Shown: piece after piece, positions 12,601 to 25,100 of the stretch
Numbering within the stretch: position 1 is the first letter of the stretch
Layout: each line of letters opens with the position of its first letter
DNA from: Sclerotinia nivalis
Lineage: Eukaryota; Ascomycota; Leotiomycetes; Helotiales; Sclerotiniaceae
Reading direction: 5' to 3'
NCBI GenBank assembly: GCA_029531795.1
Contig: JAPEIS010000003.1
Coordinates: 2,604,001 to 2,668,000, forward strand
DNA: 64,000 nucleotides
Notes under the pieces: generated by a model
Database searches by the model: none
Told to the model about the DNA's origin: nothing
Seen by the model: only the letters and a program-made list of their open reading frames with translations
Position numbers and translations under genes: made by a program

Positions 12601-12862
12601 AGTTATCGTACCTACATTATTGAAACGCGCAAATGGGGACGGAGAAAAAGTTTGGAAAGAAACAAATGCCAGACTCCTTGAGATGGCGGCTGCTGATCCA
12701 ACGGCTTTTAGAGCTGTAGTTGGTGGCATGACACCTGAGCAGAAGGGGTTTATGGAGGGTGTTTTGATTAAGGGGAGAGAGGGTGGGAGAGGGAAAAATG
12801 ATGATGCGGATGATGGAGGAAGGGAACCAACTATTGCGTTGAGAATGGATTTTGGTGGTTAA
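6651..12862 (+). CDS. laa1: Laa1/HEATR5-like large HEAT-repeat protein
   Basis: Exon 1 is 6651-12332 (1894 codons), followed by a 50-nt intron with GTAAGA donor and CTAAC branch, then exon 2 at 12383-12862. The product is 2053 residues, close to yeast Laa1 (about 2000). Laa1/HEATR5 proteins are HEAT-repeat scaffolds that act with the AP-1 clathrin adaptor in trans-Golgi/endosome traffic. The N-terminal block is typical of the family (RVIRNNLGRCFAHVLGKGDR, KHAAVYCLGDVFAAAGDS). Alpha-helical repeats fill the whole chain, with low-complexity linkers near residues 285-325 and 1260-1300. Only one intron, near the 3' end, is needed. Confidence 0.9.
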
Positions 12863-13703
12863 TGGAAATGGAACGGGAATGAAGAAAAAAGCATAGGAAA
12901 GGAAAAATAAAATATGCATGAGTGGAGTATGAGTTATATGTTATGATGATCATGGTACGTGGTAATATCATTTGAATGATTTGTGGATGGTATAGATATT
13001 AATAATAAGCGGAGCTATCATTCTGTGGTTTCGAAAAGGGGAAGTTGTGTCATGCTGTTTCTTTCTCCTCTCCATATTCATGTTTTTTCACTTCCAAGTT
13101 GGACAACGAATATTCAATGTGGTAATAACCACGTTTTATCGACATGATTTTGCCTTTAGGTATGGTATAGGCAATTGTTATCGATGCCTGGTACGGATGG
13201 GAAGCGGGTTGATGATTCGGCAGTCATATTGTGGAATTCCGAACCTTGTTATTCAAAGAGAATCGTTCGAGCGTGGTGCTGGTGGTGGGAGATATGTCTC
13301 ACGAAGGATTGAATGCTGTGTAATGCAAGAGTCTTTGCAGATACCGAACATTGAGGCTTCTACAACTGGTGACCCCGCAGCCACTAGTCCGGCATTTGAA
13401 GCTTGGTGGCAGTTAGCTAGGTGGTAGTGCCACACTATCTCAAACTATCGACGGGACTTTTGATTCGTAGGTCATGGAGGATTAAATCATTTTCATCTGA
13501 AAAAAATATAAATTCTGGACAAATTCCTTTTCTTCCCAGAAAAGTATCGTACAAGTCATCATTTTAAATCTTAATTATAAATTCCTATCGTCGAATATCA
13601 AATAAGAGACTCATATTCGTCTAGACAAAAGAAATTAAGTCAACGAAGCGAGTTAAATCGACATCAAGAGATTATATCATCCTAACAAGACACGGACGCA
13701 AAA
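12863..13703. other. intergenic 3' region of laa1
   Basis: 841 bp. A 126-codon open frame (13047-13427) exists, but it lacks any family pattern and is probably chance. Nothing else is recognisable. Confidence 0.45.
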
Positions 13704-14090
13704 ATGCGCTACAATCCCATTCGATCCCTCAACGCCCATCCATGTCGTCCCCTCCCTAATGCGAGTCAAAATCCCCGCATAATCCAACCCCGGTATCTCC
13801 GCAGTACCTCCCCTACGATTCCCGCCAGATTACATAAATGGTGGGTCAAGAAAACCAAAGCTGAGAGGATTAGTTTTGCAAAGAAGATTCCGGTTGCTTT
13901 TGCAGTTGCGGGTTTGATCGCGGTGGTTGCGGATGCTAAGATTAGAGATGTTTTGTTGAGAGGGGGAGGGGGAAAGGGGGGAGAAGGGGGAACGGGTGGA
14001 GGGGAGGGACATGCAGGTGGTATGGGTATGCTGATTTGGGGAGGAACGAGAGTTAATTCCATATGTGATCATATGCCTTTTTATTACTAG
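13704..14090 (+). CDS. hypothetical small protein with one hydrophobic helix
   Basis: 128-codon frame; family not recognised. The N-terminus is rich in R, N, P and S with no acids, as in mitochondrial presequences. It is followed by HKWWVKKTKAERISFAKK and one hydrophobic helix (about residues 62-79, IPVAFAVAGLIAVVADAK), then a glycine-rich tract (residues 86-105) coded by G-rich DNA. The tail after the glycine tract is unlikely to be real, so an intron or earlier end is possible. It could be a mitochondrial inner-membrane protein (inference only). Confidence 0.45.
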   Translation: MRYNPIRSLNAHPCRPLPNASQNPRIIQPRYLRSTSPTIPARLHKWWVKKTKAERISFAKKIPVAFAVAGLIAVVADAKIRDVLLRGGGGKGGEGGTGGGEGHAGGMGMLIWGGTRVNSICDHMPFYY

Positions 14091-14544
14091 GACGTCATCT
14101 CGTCTGCTATTTGAGGACCCTCTATCGATTTTTAGGGAGTGGACGAAAATCTCGTCTGTTTATCGCCTGTCGTTTGTCGTTTGCCATTTACCAACCACCA
14201 TCTACCCATCACGCAGACATTACGATAATTTGAAAGGTACACGCACTCTGCAAAGTGCAAAAGATTTTAGAAAGTTAGCTTCGGAAAGATTACGTTTTTG
14301 CCCTAAAGCCAGACTCTAAGGTTTTAGTGCCGGCACATCAAGATAATTCTCCGGGATTACTTTTTTCACATTACAATATCATCATCGAACATCAAAACGA
14401 AAGTCTTTTCCAATCAATATAATACACTATCACAATATTCTCACCCGACAAGTCTTCGCGTCGCATCAAATCTATTTCAGCAATTATAATCACCAACCTC
14501 TGCGCCTTTAAAATTTCCCTGATCATCTCTAACCCTAAGCCAAC
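14091..14544. other. intergenic
   Basis: 454 bp between two small hypothetical genes. It is pyrimidine-rich toward the 3' end (14380-14540), as in fungal promoters upstream of transcription starts. Confidence 0.4.
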
Positions 14545-14757
14545 ATGCCCCCCTCATTCCTCATCCGCAAAGCATTCAAAACCCTCGTCCGTCTCGATCG
14601 AGCTTTACTTCCCCGTCCACCACCTCCAAGCCATCTCGTTAGGCTTCAAGCTCGTCGCTCAAATCCGATTATGGAAAGAAATTACATCGTGCTTGTTGCT
14701 CCGAATGTGGCTTTGGGGAGTTTGCTTTTGGGGGTGTATGTAAGGAGGTGGACGTGA
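14545..14757 (+). CDS. hypothetical 70-residue protein
   Basis: Small frame starting MPPSFLIRKAFKTLVRLDRA. It is basic and serine/proline-rich at the N-terminus, with a hydrophobic C-terminal segment (NYIVLVAPNVALGSLLLGVYV) and a final VRRWT. This is compatible with a tail-anchored or mitochondrial small protein. A pyrimidine-rich leader precedes the ATG. Family unknown; it could be non-coding. Confidence 0.4.
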   Translation: MPPSFLIRKAFKTLVRLDRALLPRPPPPSHLVRLQARRSNPIMERNYIVLVAPNVALGSLLLGVYVRRWT

Positions 14758-15591
14758 GAGGTTGTTGTGGGTTTATTGGGGGAAAGAAATATGGGGGTTG
14801 TGGAGGGTGGAGGGGTGTTAATGGGGGGGAAATCTGATTGTGAGAGGGAGCTATCTAATATTTGAGGGGTTATCCATGCATTTGTGGCTCGGTTGGGCAA
14901 TGTGTACCGGATTAAATTGATATTCTGCGCAACATGCTCCCTCCTGATATATATGATGGCTACACCGGCTTAGGACGCACTATTGGCTGGGACGTATGGA
15001 AGTTCGAAAATAGTATTGTTAACTTGTCTTGATGGCCTGGAGTAGGGACTGATTTATCCCCAAATTTCATGACTAGAATGGTATGGGATATTATTGTTTT
15101 TGGATGTAATTTAGGATATCGGGCGGCGGATAGGGTTTGAGATTCAGATTCGAATTTATATTAGGTTTTCAGCTTCGAATTTGGTTGGAATTGGGAGCTG
15201 GCGGCTGGATGTATAGATCATATGGTTGGGTATTTAGAGGACTAATGGGTTTCATGGGGTTCCTCATAGAGATGGATGGGATGAGAGAAGCAATTACAGA
15301 TATCATTTTATCCTCAGTATTTAATTATTTGTACAAGTACAAAAATAGATCTCTTCTCATCATCTTACTTGCAGCTCTGTATATCGATTTTTCATGAAAT
15401 GCAAATATGGTTACAGCAATATGTTGATATATGTTCTGCATGTATGATGAAACTAATTAGAATGTACGGAGTAATCATGTGACTTCCTCGCACAGGATAA
15501 TGATGCGAGCAAGAGTTGCAGCTGCTCTCTTCCAACATCAACTATCCCGCGTGCTTTTTCATTCAATTATCTCAACCATTAATGTGTATCA
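14758..15591. other. intergenic upstream of the AIM9-like gene
   Basis: 834 bp with no supported gene. The final 120 bp carry C/T-rich sequence leading to the AIM9-like start. Confidence 0.45.
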
Positions 15592-17415
15592 ATGTTATCG
15601 AAATTTCTATCTTCTACCATCTTTCGTAGATCCGTCTCTAGTCTCAGCTCCAGCACCATACCATCTATCAAGACACCATCCCAAGACCGTAAAATCACCT
15701 AATACATTAATATTCCGCTTCTACATTTCTTCGCTAACAACCCCTAGCCCTCTTTCCATTTCTATACACAAGCGGGAGATGGTTACACCGGGATGAAAAG
15801 CAACGCGCCTTACGACGCGTCGATTTCCATTTTCAAGAACTTTGCAGGAAAGTCCTATCGTTGTGTCCAGATGCGTCGCATATTCTCAGTTATGAGAAGA
15901 AGGAGGGCGGTTGCAACAAGGTCCTTATATTCCTCTTGAATGATGGGAAACAGATAGTGGCGCGCCTGCCAACTCGAGTTGCAGTTCCTTCAGCTCTGAC
16001 CACCAATTCTGAAGTAGCAACCATAACATATGGTAAGCATCATGTGATTTTGTAAAGAGCACCCAATGATTGACCTGAGAATGTAGTGAAGGCTCATACC
16101 ACGATACCTGTACCTCATATTCTCGATTGGTCAGACGACTCAAGGAACCCTATCGGCAGTGAATACATTATTATGAAGCATGTCGAGGGTGTGCAGCTAC
16201 AAGAGAGATGGTCCGCCATGTCCGGAAGTCAATACACGAAATGTGTTCAAGCAGTCTGTATGACGATGCAGCAACTAGCAGCCCTTGAGTTTCCAGCATA
16301 TGGAAGTATTTATTTTGAGAATGCCCCATTTGACTCGAAGTTAAAGGTACCTTTAAGCGAAGGTTTCTGTATTGGGCCGCACTGTTCGACTACATATTGG
16401 GATGGCTGTGCCAGCGAAACGGAGAGAGGACTTACGGTTCCTGTTGGTCCTTGTATGTGGTGGATTCCAGAATTTTTATTTTTATTATCAACGCATACTA
16501 ACAAAGCACCAAGGGCAAGATCTTGCAACCTATTCATCAGGACTAATTGCAAACGGGCACTCCAAACTTCCAACCCCCTCCTCCAAAATCGATAAATCAC
16601 GACCCTCCTTCTTCGGCACCGTAAAAGAACACCGGAATTTGTTAAATACAGCTCAGAATATACTTCAGAGTTTGATCATACAACCGCAAATCATGAGTGC
16701 CTCAGCACCAACTCTGCTTCATGCAGATTTACACGCTAGGAATATTTATGTTGCGGATGAAGATCCAACTTTAATAACATGTCTCATTGACTGGCAATCC
16801 AGCTCAATTGAACCGGCATTCATCTATGCCAGCGATATGCCGGATTTTGCGGCGCTTCCGGGTCCTCAAACTGAAGAGAAATTATTAGATGGAGCGACTT
16901 CAGATAATGAGCCACCTTTATCCGAACAAGATATTAAGATGCGCAAGGTCGCTTCGTACTGTAATCAGGCGTTTGAAATCTGTATGAAAGCTTTCATTCC
17001 TAAGCTGCGGGTGGCAAGATCAGTTGATCAGTCACTCATCCGAGCATTCCAGTACTCCAATACTTCATGGAGGGACAGTGCGACTGCAGTGCGGCAAGAG
17101 TTTCTCGATCTTGCAAAAAATTGGAACGACTTGGGTCTCACTGGTGAATGTCCTTACTGTCCCACCAAAGAGGAGCTCGAGATACATCGAAAAGAATACA
17201 AAGCTTTTCAACACGTCCAGGAACTCAAGCTGGTGCTTATGAAATTACTACACACCGATTCTGACGGCTGGGTACCTATTGATCGCTGGGATGAGGTGAG
17301 ACGTGCTCACAAAGAAGTCTTTGACACGGCTTTGGAAACTGCTCGTGAAGATGAGGGCGAAATGACTGAGGAGGATGTTAAGGAGTTGTGGCCTTTTGAT
17401 GATTGGAAGTTGTGA
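15592..17415 (+). CDS. AIM9-like phosphotransferase (APH/choline-kinase-like fold)
   Basis: Four exons (15592-15688, 15748-16032, 16087-16452, 16514-17415) give 549 residues. Exon 1 encodes MLSKFLSSTIFRRSVSSLSS, a good mitochondrial presequence. Exon 2 contains the family signature YTSGRWLHRDEKQ, and exon 3 GSEYIIMKHVEGVQL (hinge-like). Exon 4 holds the catalytic loop HADLHARNIYV (H319, D321, N326) and the metal-binding CLIDWQ (D342). Fungal members resemble yeast Aim9 (altered inheritance of mitochondria). The substrate is unknown, and they are often annotated as aminoglycoside phosphotransferases without evidence of drug resistance. An upstream ATG at 15500 is out of frame with exon 2, which is why 15592 was chosen. 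Confidence 0.9.
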
Positions 17416-19058
17416 ATTATACCAGTTGAACTGGATATCAAGATCAGTGTATCGCACTTCAACAAGGTGCATCAACTCACGGCAAGAGCTGGAGTTCTAC
17501 GGATCGAACACGACTAATCGACCCAAATCTACAGATGCAGAACATATCCGTGGCCAAGCACGAAATATTCCAACCCCTCTTTCTACTGCAGAATCATAGG
17601 ATGCAACCAGACACATTTATATGAAAGGTTAAACAATTATTCGATATCGATACGGACAAGCGAATGCTATACACATAATCCCAGATCAAGCACTCCGGGT
17701 AAAAATCAAAAAATCCTTCAGAAAACTCGCGGGCGGACAATCCATGCGAAATCTCCAATTCACAATTTGTAATCTACAATAGCCGCTCTAATTGCCATCC
17801 GTGATCCTATCTTTTTGTTTGCGTTTTATCCAATGTAGTACGCATTCACATGCGTGTAATTCAGTCAAAAATCTGACCTCCGGCAAGAAATTTACATATA
17901 ATAAGTAGGTAGGCTCGATCCAAAGCTCTATAAGCAAGAGCAACAAGAGCCTAAGGCAAACACACAGCGAGAAGATAGGAGAGGTTGGGGTTTGGTTGGA
18001 TAGATGACAGCGAGAGTGTGTGCTGCACTCGCAGCTATGAGATAAAGAATCTTGCCATGGGCTTGTACATACATGTGAACTCATAGCATTGGGTCAAATC
18101 TCTCAATCAACTTTGAGATTTGCACCTGTGACTTGTGGGCCTGATGTGAAAATGAATCAATTTCCAAGCTTAAGGTTCGAATTCAAATGGAAAGTCAAGG
18201 GGGTAAGAGATCTAAAGAACGAAGCACAAAGTCGACCATTCATTAATACCATAGAATCTTACATGCATATCTTTTCACCACCACTCACTCATTCACTGAA
18301 CGATGTAGAATTTTGAACAGGAAAACAAGCCGAGCGAATTCCTATTACTGGTAGAGTAGTATGAGAATATAAAAGTATACAATAAGTTACCCATTATATT
18401 TTTAAGCTTTTCTTCTTTTGGACCATACATGCATGCTCTTGTGCGTACTAAAACAGTGATTTTTTTTTATTCATTAATAATTCTTTCAAATCTAGATGTT
18501 ATAATATGTATGGGATTTTTTATATATCGTTCATTCATTTATTCATCAACCAATCAATCAACCAACATTTTTTCATTTCCACTCCTTCATACCCTTCCCC
18601 TCCCCTCCCTCCCCTCCCTCCCTTTCTCGATTCACAACAAACAAAGACCCCATCCATCTCAACATCCATTCATTCAACATCCAACATCCAAATAACATCC
18701 AATTAAGAAAACCCCGTTTGTTACAAGATTGATTGTCTTTTTTATTCCTTTTATATTGCCGCTGCTATTGCTATTGCCTTTGCTGTTCCCAATAAATTTT
18801 CCATCAATTGATCTTTATTTGATCAAATCTCGCATACAGACTTTCTTTCCTATTGACTCAATTCCTATCCTCCAAATATAATATACCGGATACGCCATTG
18901 ATTTGCCTTGCCTCGTTTTGCTTTGCCTAGGTTATGCAGAGCAGAGTTTCTTCAAAAAGACACTGCATCTTTTTTCTTTTGCCTTTCGTTTCAAAAATTT
19001 TCAATTGTTTTCATTTTCTTAATTTCTTTCCTTTTCATAAGTCTTCATCCACAATCTA
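17416..19058. other. convergent intergenic region, 1.6 kb
   Basis: Separates two 3' ends (AIM9-like and tup1). It contains T-rich and CCCTCC/CCTTCC-type pyrimidine tracts at about 18570-18630 and 18660-18700, with many stops in all frames. A GGTTCGAATTC string at 18173-18183 resembles a tRNA B-box, but no cloverleaf surrounds it. Confidence 0.5.
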
Positions 19059-21148
19059 TTAGATGTTCTTATAACTCCAAATTCTCGCTCTCATATCACC
19101 CGAACCAGTAGCGAAAGAACCACCTGAAGGACTTGGTGCCACTGAAATAACAGAATTCTTATGACCTTGCAACATAAGTTGAGTATTACCAGTTCTTGGA
19201 TCCCAGAACTGAACACCTCTATCCTTTGATCCGGAAAGAACCCAAGCTCCATCTGGAGTAAGAGCGACGGAAAGAACAAAGTCCTATTATTTTTATTAGT
19301 ATGGACTATCAATCATGAAGATGAATAAAATCTCACCTTGTGCCCTTCAAATGTACGTAAACACCTTCCACCCTTTGGACCTGTGTTTGGGTGACCACCT
19401 CTTGGTGCGACAAGCTCCCACATCTTAATAGTCTTATCCAAACTTCCTGAAACAAGATCTTTTCCATTTGGTGCAAATGCAACAGAATAAACACTGTCCT
19501 TGTGACCATCTGGACCTTCAAGTCTTTCAACCAAGTATCCAGTAGCGGCATCCCAAACACGAACGCTCTTATCAAGAGAACCAGCAGCGACATACTTGGT
19601 ATCTGGTGAAATAGCGACAGTGGTAACACCATCTTCAATGCTGAGAGTCAAAATATTTTGACTAGCCTCAATATCCCAAAGGCGAACAGTGCGATCACCA
19701 CTTCCAGAAGCAATGGTACGACCATCACGAGCGAAATCTAATGAATAAATATCTTGTTCATGTCCTGAGAAAGTGTTTCTAATTGTACGTGTAGCAATAT
19801 CCCAGACCTAATTATAGTTAGCACGTGAAAAATTTTAAGAGGGGAAGAACATACTCGGATCAATTTATCCTCGGCACCAGTAGCGAGATATCTTCCATCA
19901 GGACTAAAGCACACGCTTCTAATGTAAAGATCTCCGACAGCATCAACAGAGTCATCCTGAAGGACACAAACTTTATTTCCAGTGATAACATCATAGATTT
20001 GAGCAGATCTATTGCAACCAGTGGCGACGAATTTTCCATCGTGACTGAAACGAACACAACAAACCACAGATTCATGAATGAGAGTATGAACAAGATCAAC
20101 ATCAAGAATCTTTGGAACATCTGGATTGAAAATTGCGAACCAATCGGCTTCTACTTTCTTATATTGTGGTGGTAGGCGTTCAAGGTCCAATTCTGCCAAA
20201 GCGTTTCCCACATTACCTACAGGGTATTGAGGTCCTCGAGGGATACCGGCTAACGGGTGACCGACTTGTGGTGATTGTCTAGGATCATTATTGTATGATA
20301 ATTGTTGTGGCATTTGAGGAGTTGCTGGGCCACCAGGGCCACGGTTTTGACGTGGGCCTCCTTTGCCAGGACCAGGAGAAGCGGTTGATTGAGGAGGTTG
20401 AGCACTATATGGACCATTTTGTGGTGGTCCTTGTGGAGGATAACCACCTTGGAAAGGACCTTGTTGACTTGGTGGAGGTCCTTGAAGGGTTGGTTGTGGT
20501 TGTGGCATAGCGTGTGGTGGTAGTGGACCTTGGGCATCTTGTTGTTGTGGTGGAGGAGCAAGACCTGGACCTCCTTGAGATGCTTGACCAGCCATTATAC
20601 CTCCAAAAAGGTTACTTGGACCATGACCGATAGCTGGTGGTGCTTGAGATGGAGCAGCATGTTGTGGTGGACCACCCATGGCAGGTGGACGCGATGCACC
20701 TCCTCTAGCCTCTAGTTCGCGGTGAAGTCGTTGAATCTCTTCATCATATCTTTGAATGTTAGCGAAGTTGATATTCTCCGATGTGAATTAATAACCGTAC
20801 TTTTGCTTCAAAGCCAGATGTGTTTGTTCCATTTGATAGACTTTCTCTCTAACCATCTGCATCTCTTGTATTTGCTGTGCAACTAAGAAACATATAATGT
20901 TAGCATCGCGCCGACTATAAGATCATGACCACGGCGAGGCAGAATTTTGAGCGAATTCCTCCCACGCTCTACCATTCACCATCCCTCATCAACCTTTCAA
21001 CCATCTTGATGTGCGACTCACTATTATGCTCATATTCCCCACTTGCTCGTTGTTGAGTATCGAATTCAGCGCGGATGCCATCCAGCAATTCATTCAATCG
21101 AGCGCTACCTGGGGCGGGACCCAAACCGCGATGATTGTACATAGACAT
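19059..21148 (-). CDS. tup1: Tup1/RcoA-type WD40 transcriptional corepressor
   Basis: Five exons (21148-21022, 20882-20801, 20749-19855, 19807-19337, 19283-19059) encode 599 residues. Tup1 with Cyc8/Ssn6 is a general corepressor. The N-terminal tetramerisation helix is clear ([32 protein letters not shown], joined across the first intron). A P/Q/G-rich linker (about residues 90-240) follows, then the [21 protein letters not shown] block (about 256-278). The WD40 propeller begins near [17 protein letters not shown] and ends [10 protein letters not shown]. Start is the conserved MSMYNHRG; an in-frame ATG at 21292 probably lies in a 5'-UTR intron (GTAAGT at 21348, CAAAACAG ending at 21183). A repeat-rich 4.3-kb region lies upstream. 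Confidence 0.95.
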
Positions 21149-21750
21149 TGTGTATAGATCGAGCTTTGATGTGATATTGAAACTGTTTTGGTTGATATTC
21201 CTTCTGATGGTCAGCAAGCTTAAATTGGAAGGTTGAAGGAAATCAGCCTCTTTTGGTAACCAATTTTCTTGCGTCGCGCAAAGGCAAGGCAAGATAAATT
21301 TGAGAGGAAAGAGGATATAATATTAGAGAAGATTAATGAAATACTTACTTATGATTGTGCGCCGCAGTTTGCTTATAGTTTGCAGTCCGTGATTTGAAGT
21401 GTGAAGTTATGAGGCATGCGCGCTTGGAACTTTTTTTCGGGTACAATTCAAATCTGTCGCAACACCTATTTCAACGATGCCAAGTGAATACTAAATTAAA
21501 AAGCTTATTGATCGCATTCGGCAATTAAGAATTTATTGATAAGAATGATCTGATAGTGATTGAATTAGGTGAAAGTTATGACGTGTGTGCGCTGGTGATG
21601 TTTGGATGAGAGATGTAGTAAGTTGATATTGTTGATGTGGATTGAGTTGATGTTTGGAGGTTCGTGTAAGGTGTAGGTGGAGGGCTAAAAGAGATGATGA
21701 ATCTTCTTTCGGTTCAGTTCAGTTCACTCTCAGATTCATTCAGTACCGTT

Positions 21751-21778
21751 AGTGGTAGTAGTAGTGGTAGTAGTAGTG

Positions 21779-21826
<48 letters not shown>
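21751..21826. repeat. AGT trinucleotide microsatellite
   Basis: About 25 units of AGT/GGT, pure AGT from about 21781 on, in the tup1 upstream region. The open frame it creates (poly-valine) is an artefact of the repeat. Confidence 0.95.
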
Positions 21827-22058
21827 CTTAGTTTAGAAGAAGAAAAAGAAGAACTAATCCTCCAGCTGTACTTTAAAAAAAGAGGATCAGAGCAAGTGGA
21901 TTTTAGTTTAAAGCACAGAAGAAAAGAGATGGTTGATATTTGGATGTTGATGGAGGGAGAAGGTAAAGTGTCGAAACGGAGAAATGGTAAATGATAAAAT
22001 GGTAAGATGGTGGTTACAAGTACAAACCCTTCTTTTTTAGTTTAGCTGGGGCTCTTGG

Positions 22059-22128
22059 TTTTTCTTTTTCTTTTTCTTTTTCTTTTTCTTTTTCTTTTTC
22101 TTTTTCTTTTTCTTTTTCTTTTTCTTTT
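22059..22128. repeat. CTTTTT hexanucleotide array
   Basis: About 11 tandem units of TTTTTC in the tup1/desaturase intergenic region. Nearly perfect. Confidence 0.95.
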
Positions 22129-25100
22129 CTCTTATTACTTGAGAGATTTGATCTTGTAATGATTGTAACGAATTAAAATGCATCTAGGCACAAAATGTGG
22201 TTAGATCATGTGATCAAAATTTCTAACTCACCTAACCCATATGCTGAGTAGCCCCACTAAATTCAAACCTGGTCTTACCTCTTCACCTTAGTTTTTGATC
22301 ATGTTGGTCCGTCATTAATCCTGGTCAAATGTGGATACAGGGATCACTGACAAGGATAAAAGTGGGCTCAAACTAAAAAGTGCAGGTGGATAATTCTCTC
22401 GCTTCTTTCTCTTTTTCGTTAAAGGGCAATTCTTGGAACATCATCGAGAGTCTTCCGAAAAGAAGTGAAAAGATCCTTGATTAGGAAATGAGATGAGATA
22501 TGGTGAAGGGGAATACTACCTAATTGATCTTAGTTATTCTTACTATCAACTTGTTCTCTATGAAAGCTAGAGCTAATTTTCACGGTTGTGAAATTGGCAT
22601 CGGTATCATCCTCATCATTGAATCAGATATACTAATTCCCTACCGATTCCCATTTCCGTTACCAAACAGTTGATATCAAGGAAATAGGGACAGACAATAC
22701 CTACCTAGTATCCAACTCGTCATCAATCAAATGTAAGGTCATCAAACAAATATATCAACAATTCTCTAACCCGAATAAGATTCATACCACCTCAATATTA
22801 ACTTTACTTAATCATTTTGGTATTACAGCTAGCCATATGTAACGGACACCAAAACAGCTTCAATTGCTTGCATACACTACTTACTAGACAAGTTCAATAT
22901 CCCGTTTCTCCACGAACTACCCCATTAATACCAACGCGTTATACTTGATGAGGTATAAACAATCCTAGAAATCAGCAAGACGCATCATTAGGAATTACAA
23001 TCAAGGAAGATACTAGGTACCAGTTTCGTCACGAACTTCAACTTCTCATCATGGATAAGCTAAAGATGAGACTAGATTAGGCACCACTGACGACTTTAGA
23101 TCTCCGCCAACGTTGGAAAACTCAAAATACATGGCACGTGGATTTGAGTTGAGTTTGCGTCAACAGCGACTCAACACCACTGTCGATCAACTAAGCTGTC
23201 ATCCATCACTCAGGTTTTTTACTCCAAACCGGTACATCAACATACACGTATTGATCATCAGAAGTACGTACTCAGTCAAAGCGTTTTGAAATTCATTATC
23301 GATAATCATTTCGGATAAGACAATCATCCAAATGTACATTAAAGAAGCGCTCGAACCGCCCAGGCTTTATCTACTTTATCGATACTCCGTACAGTAACAA
23401 ACCTAGTCTCTCGGATGCATACTGCATGACCATACCAATCATCGGAAAAAGAACATGGGTAACAATGCAAGAGATAATGTGTGCATCGAACCGAAACGGA
23501 TAACACAGGATAACACACGCGCAATAAAATCATTAAAGTTTGACCGGCCCCGGAATTATTTCTCAACCGAAAATAGCCGATTGCGGATGCGTGAAGTGAT
23601 GAAGTGTGAAGAGGATGGAAATAGGGGTTCGGAATATAATTAGCTAGGTAATTAGCAGCAATAGAAGAATACCTAGTAACTGAAAATATTTCTGTTGGAT
23701 GTTCAAATATATACCTAGTATCTAGCTCTTGTGAGGTTTTTTGTGAGATGGTTGGTTTGATATCTATTTATATAGATAGTGTATTTGATGTTGGAAATGA
23801 TGGAGATGATAGGTAGGTAAGATGATATCTAAAATATCAACCACCCGAAACTATTCACATCTACCTATCTATCTACCTACCTATCGCCTAGTATCTATGT
23901 TCATCACATCTCGTTGAGCAGGAATGAAACTATTCACGCCTACCAATACCTACCTAATATTCTTCCCTTCCTCTCTTAAGATTCTTATTCAGCTTACATC
24001 GTTTATGAATACTTGGGAAATATTATATTGATAGATAAATAAAGAGATAGATAGACAGGTAGGTATTAACTTATTATATCTACTTGAGTATTTATCAAAT
24101 TATTTTATATTTGTTAGGGGATGAGAGGATAGTGAGATTGGATGGGGATGAGAGGATAATGAGAGGATAATGAGATGAGATGAGGGATGGGATGAGATGA
24201 TAAACATCTATCTATAATGACTTCAATCTTCAATTTTTAAAAAGCAGGGACAATCTTATCAGCGGAGATATTTTGCATTTAGATACCGATGCACCAATTA
24301 CAGTAGATCGCTTGAAGAAATACTCCGTACCCGAATACGATGCTGGATTTTAGATCTTCGGACTGATATTTCAGGTGAGCTGATTTGAAGAATTCGGAAA
24401 GGAAAATTGCCGGAGAGAGAGGATGGGATGGATGGTTGGGATGGGAAGGGAAGAGCGGATGTTAGGTAGGTGGTAGGTGGTAGGTTCAGAGCTCTAGGAT
24501 TTATGGAATGATACTACATGTACGGAGTTAGTCATCTAGTCATTCACACCAATGATAAATCTCTACTTAGCCCCTTTGTACCTAGGTATAGGTATAGCAA
24601 GTAGTTCTAAGCTCCTAGATATCAAGCAGCTCACAAATCTCCTCACTCAGCAAATCTCCTCACTCTCACTCTCACTCATAAACTCATAATAAACTCGAAT
24701 GTCATTCTAGTCATTCCCATGAAACGAAAGATTCTCATCTTTCTCGTAAGAGATTCATTTAAGAAATTCAATTATGGAGCCCGGGAGGAGTAAGCTAATT
24801 TTATCAGATCGAAAGAAACATGTTCTTGACATCTTTTGATTCGTCGGGAGTTTGAATGGATTAAAATGGAATAATACCTAGGTAGATACAACTTCTAGAA
24901 AGGATTCTAGTGAGTATTTTTTTCTTTCTTTTTCAAACCCCTTGGATCTTAGTTTCATTCATTCATTCATTCATTCAAATTTCCCATGAGGTTATCGATC
25001 GATCTCCCTGTTTGTTCTATTGATATAATATGGTAACCTAGTAACCTACTAATGGAATCATCGGCGGCTCGGAAATAAAAAAGAGGGTCTGTCGATTAGG

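Noticed and set aside
13047..13427. 126-codon open frame downstream of laa1
   Set aside because: No domain-like pattern and no plausible promoter spacing; probably chance.
18173..18183. GGTTCGAATTC, similar to a tRNA B-box
   Set aside because: No A-box or acceptor-stem pairing at the right distances on either strand.
21752..21994. Poly-valine open frame
   Set aside because: Produced by the AGT microsatellite.
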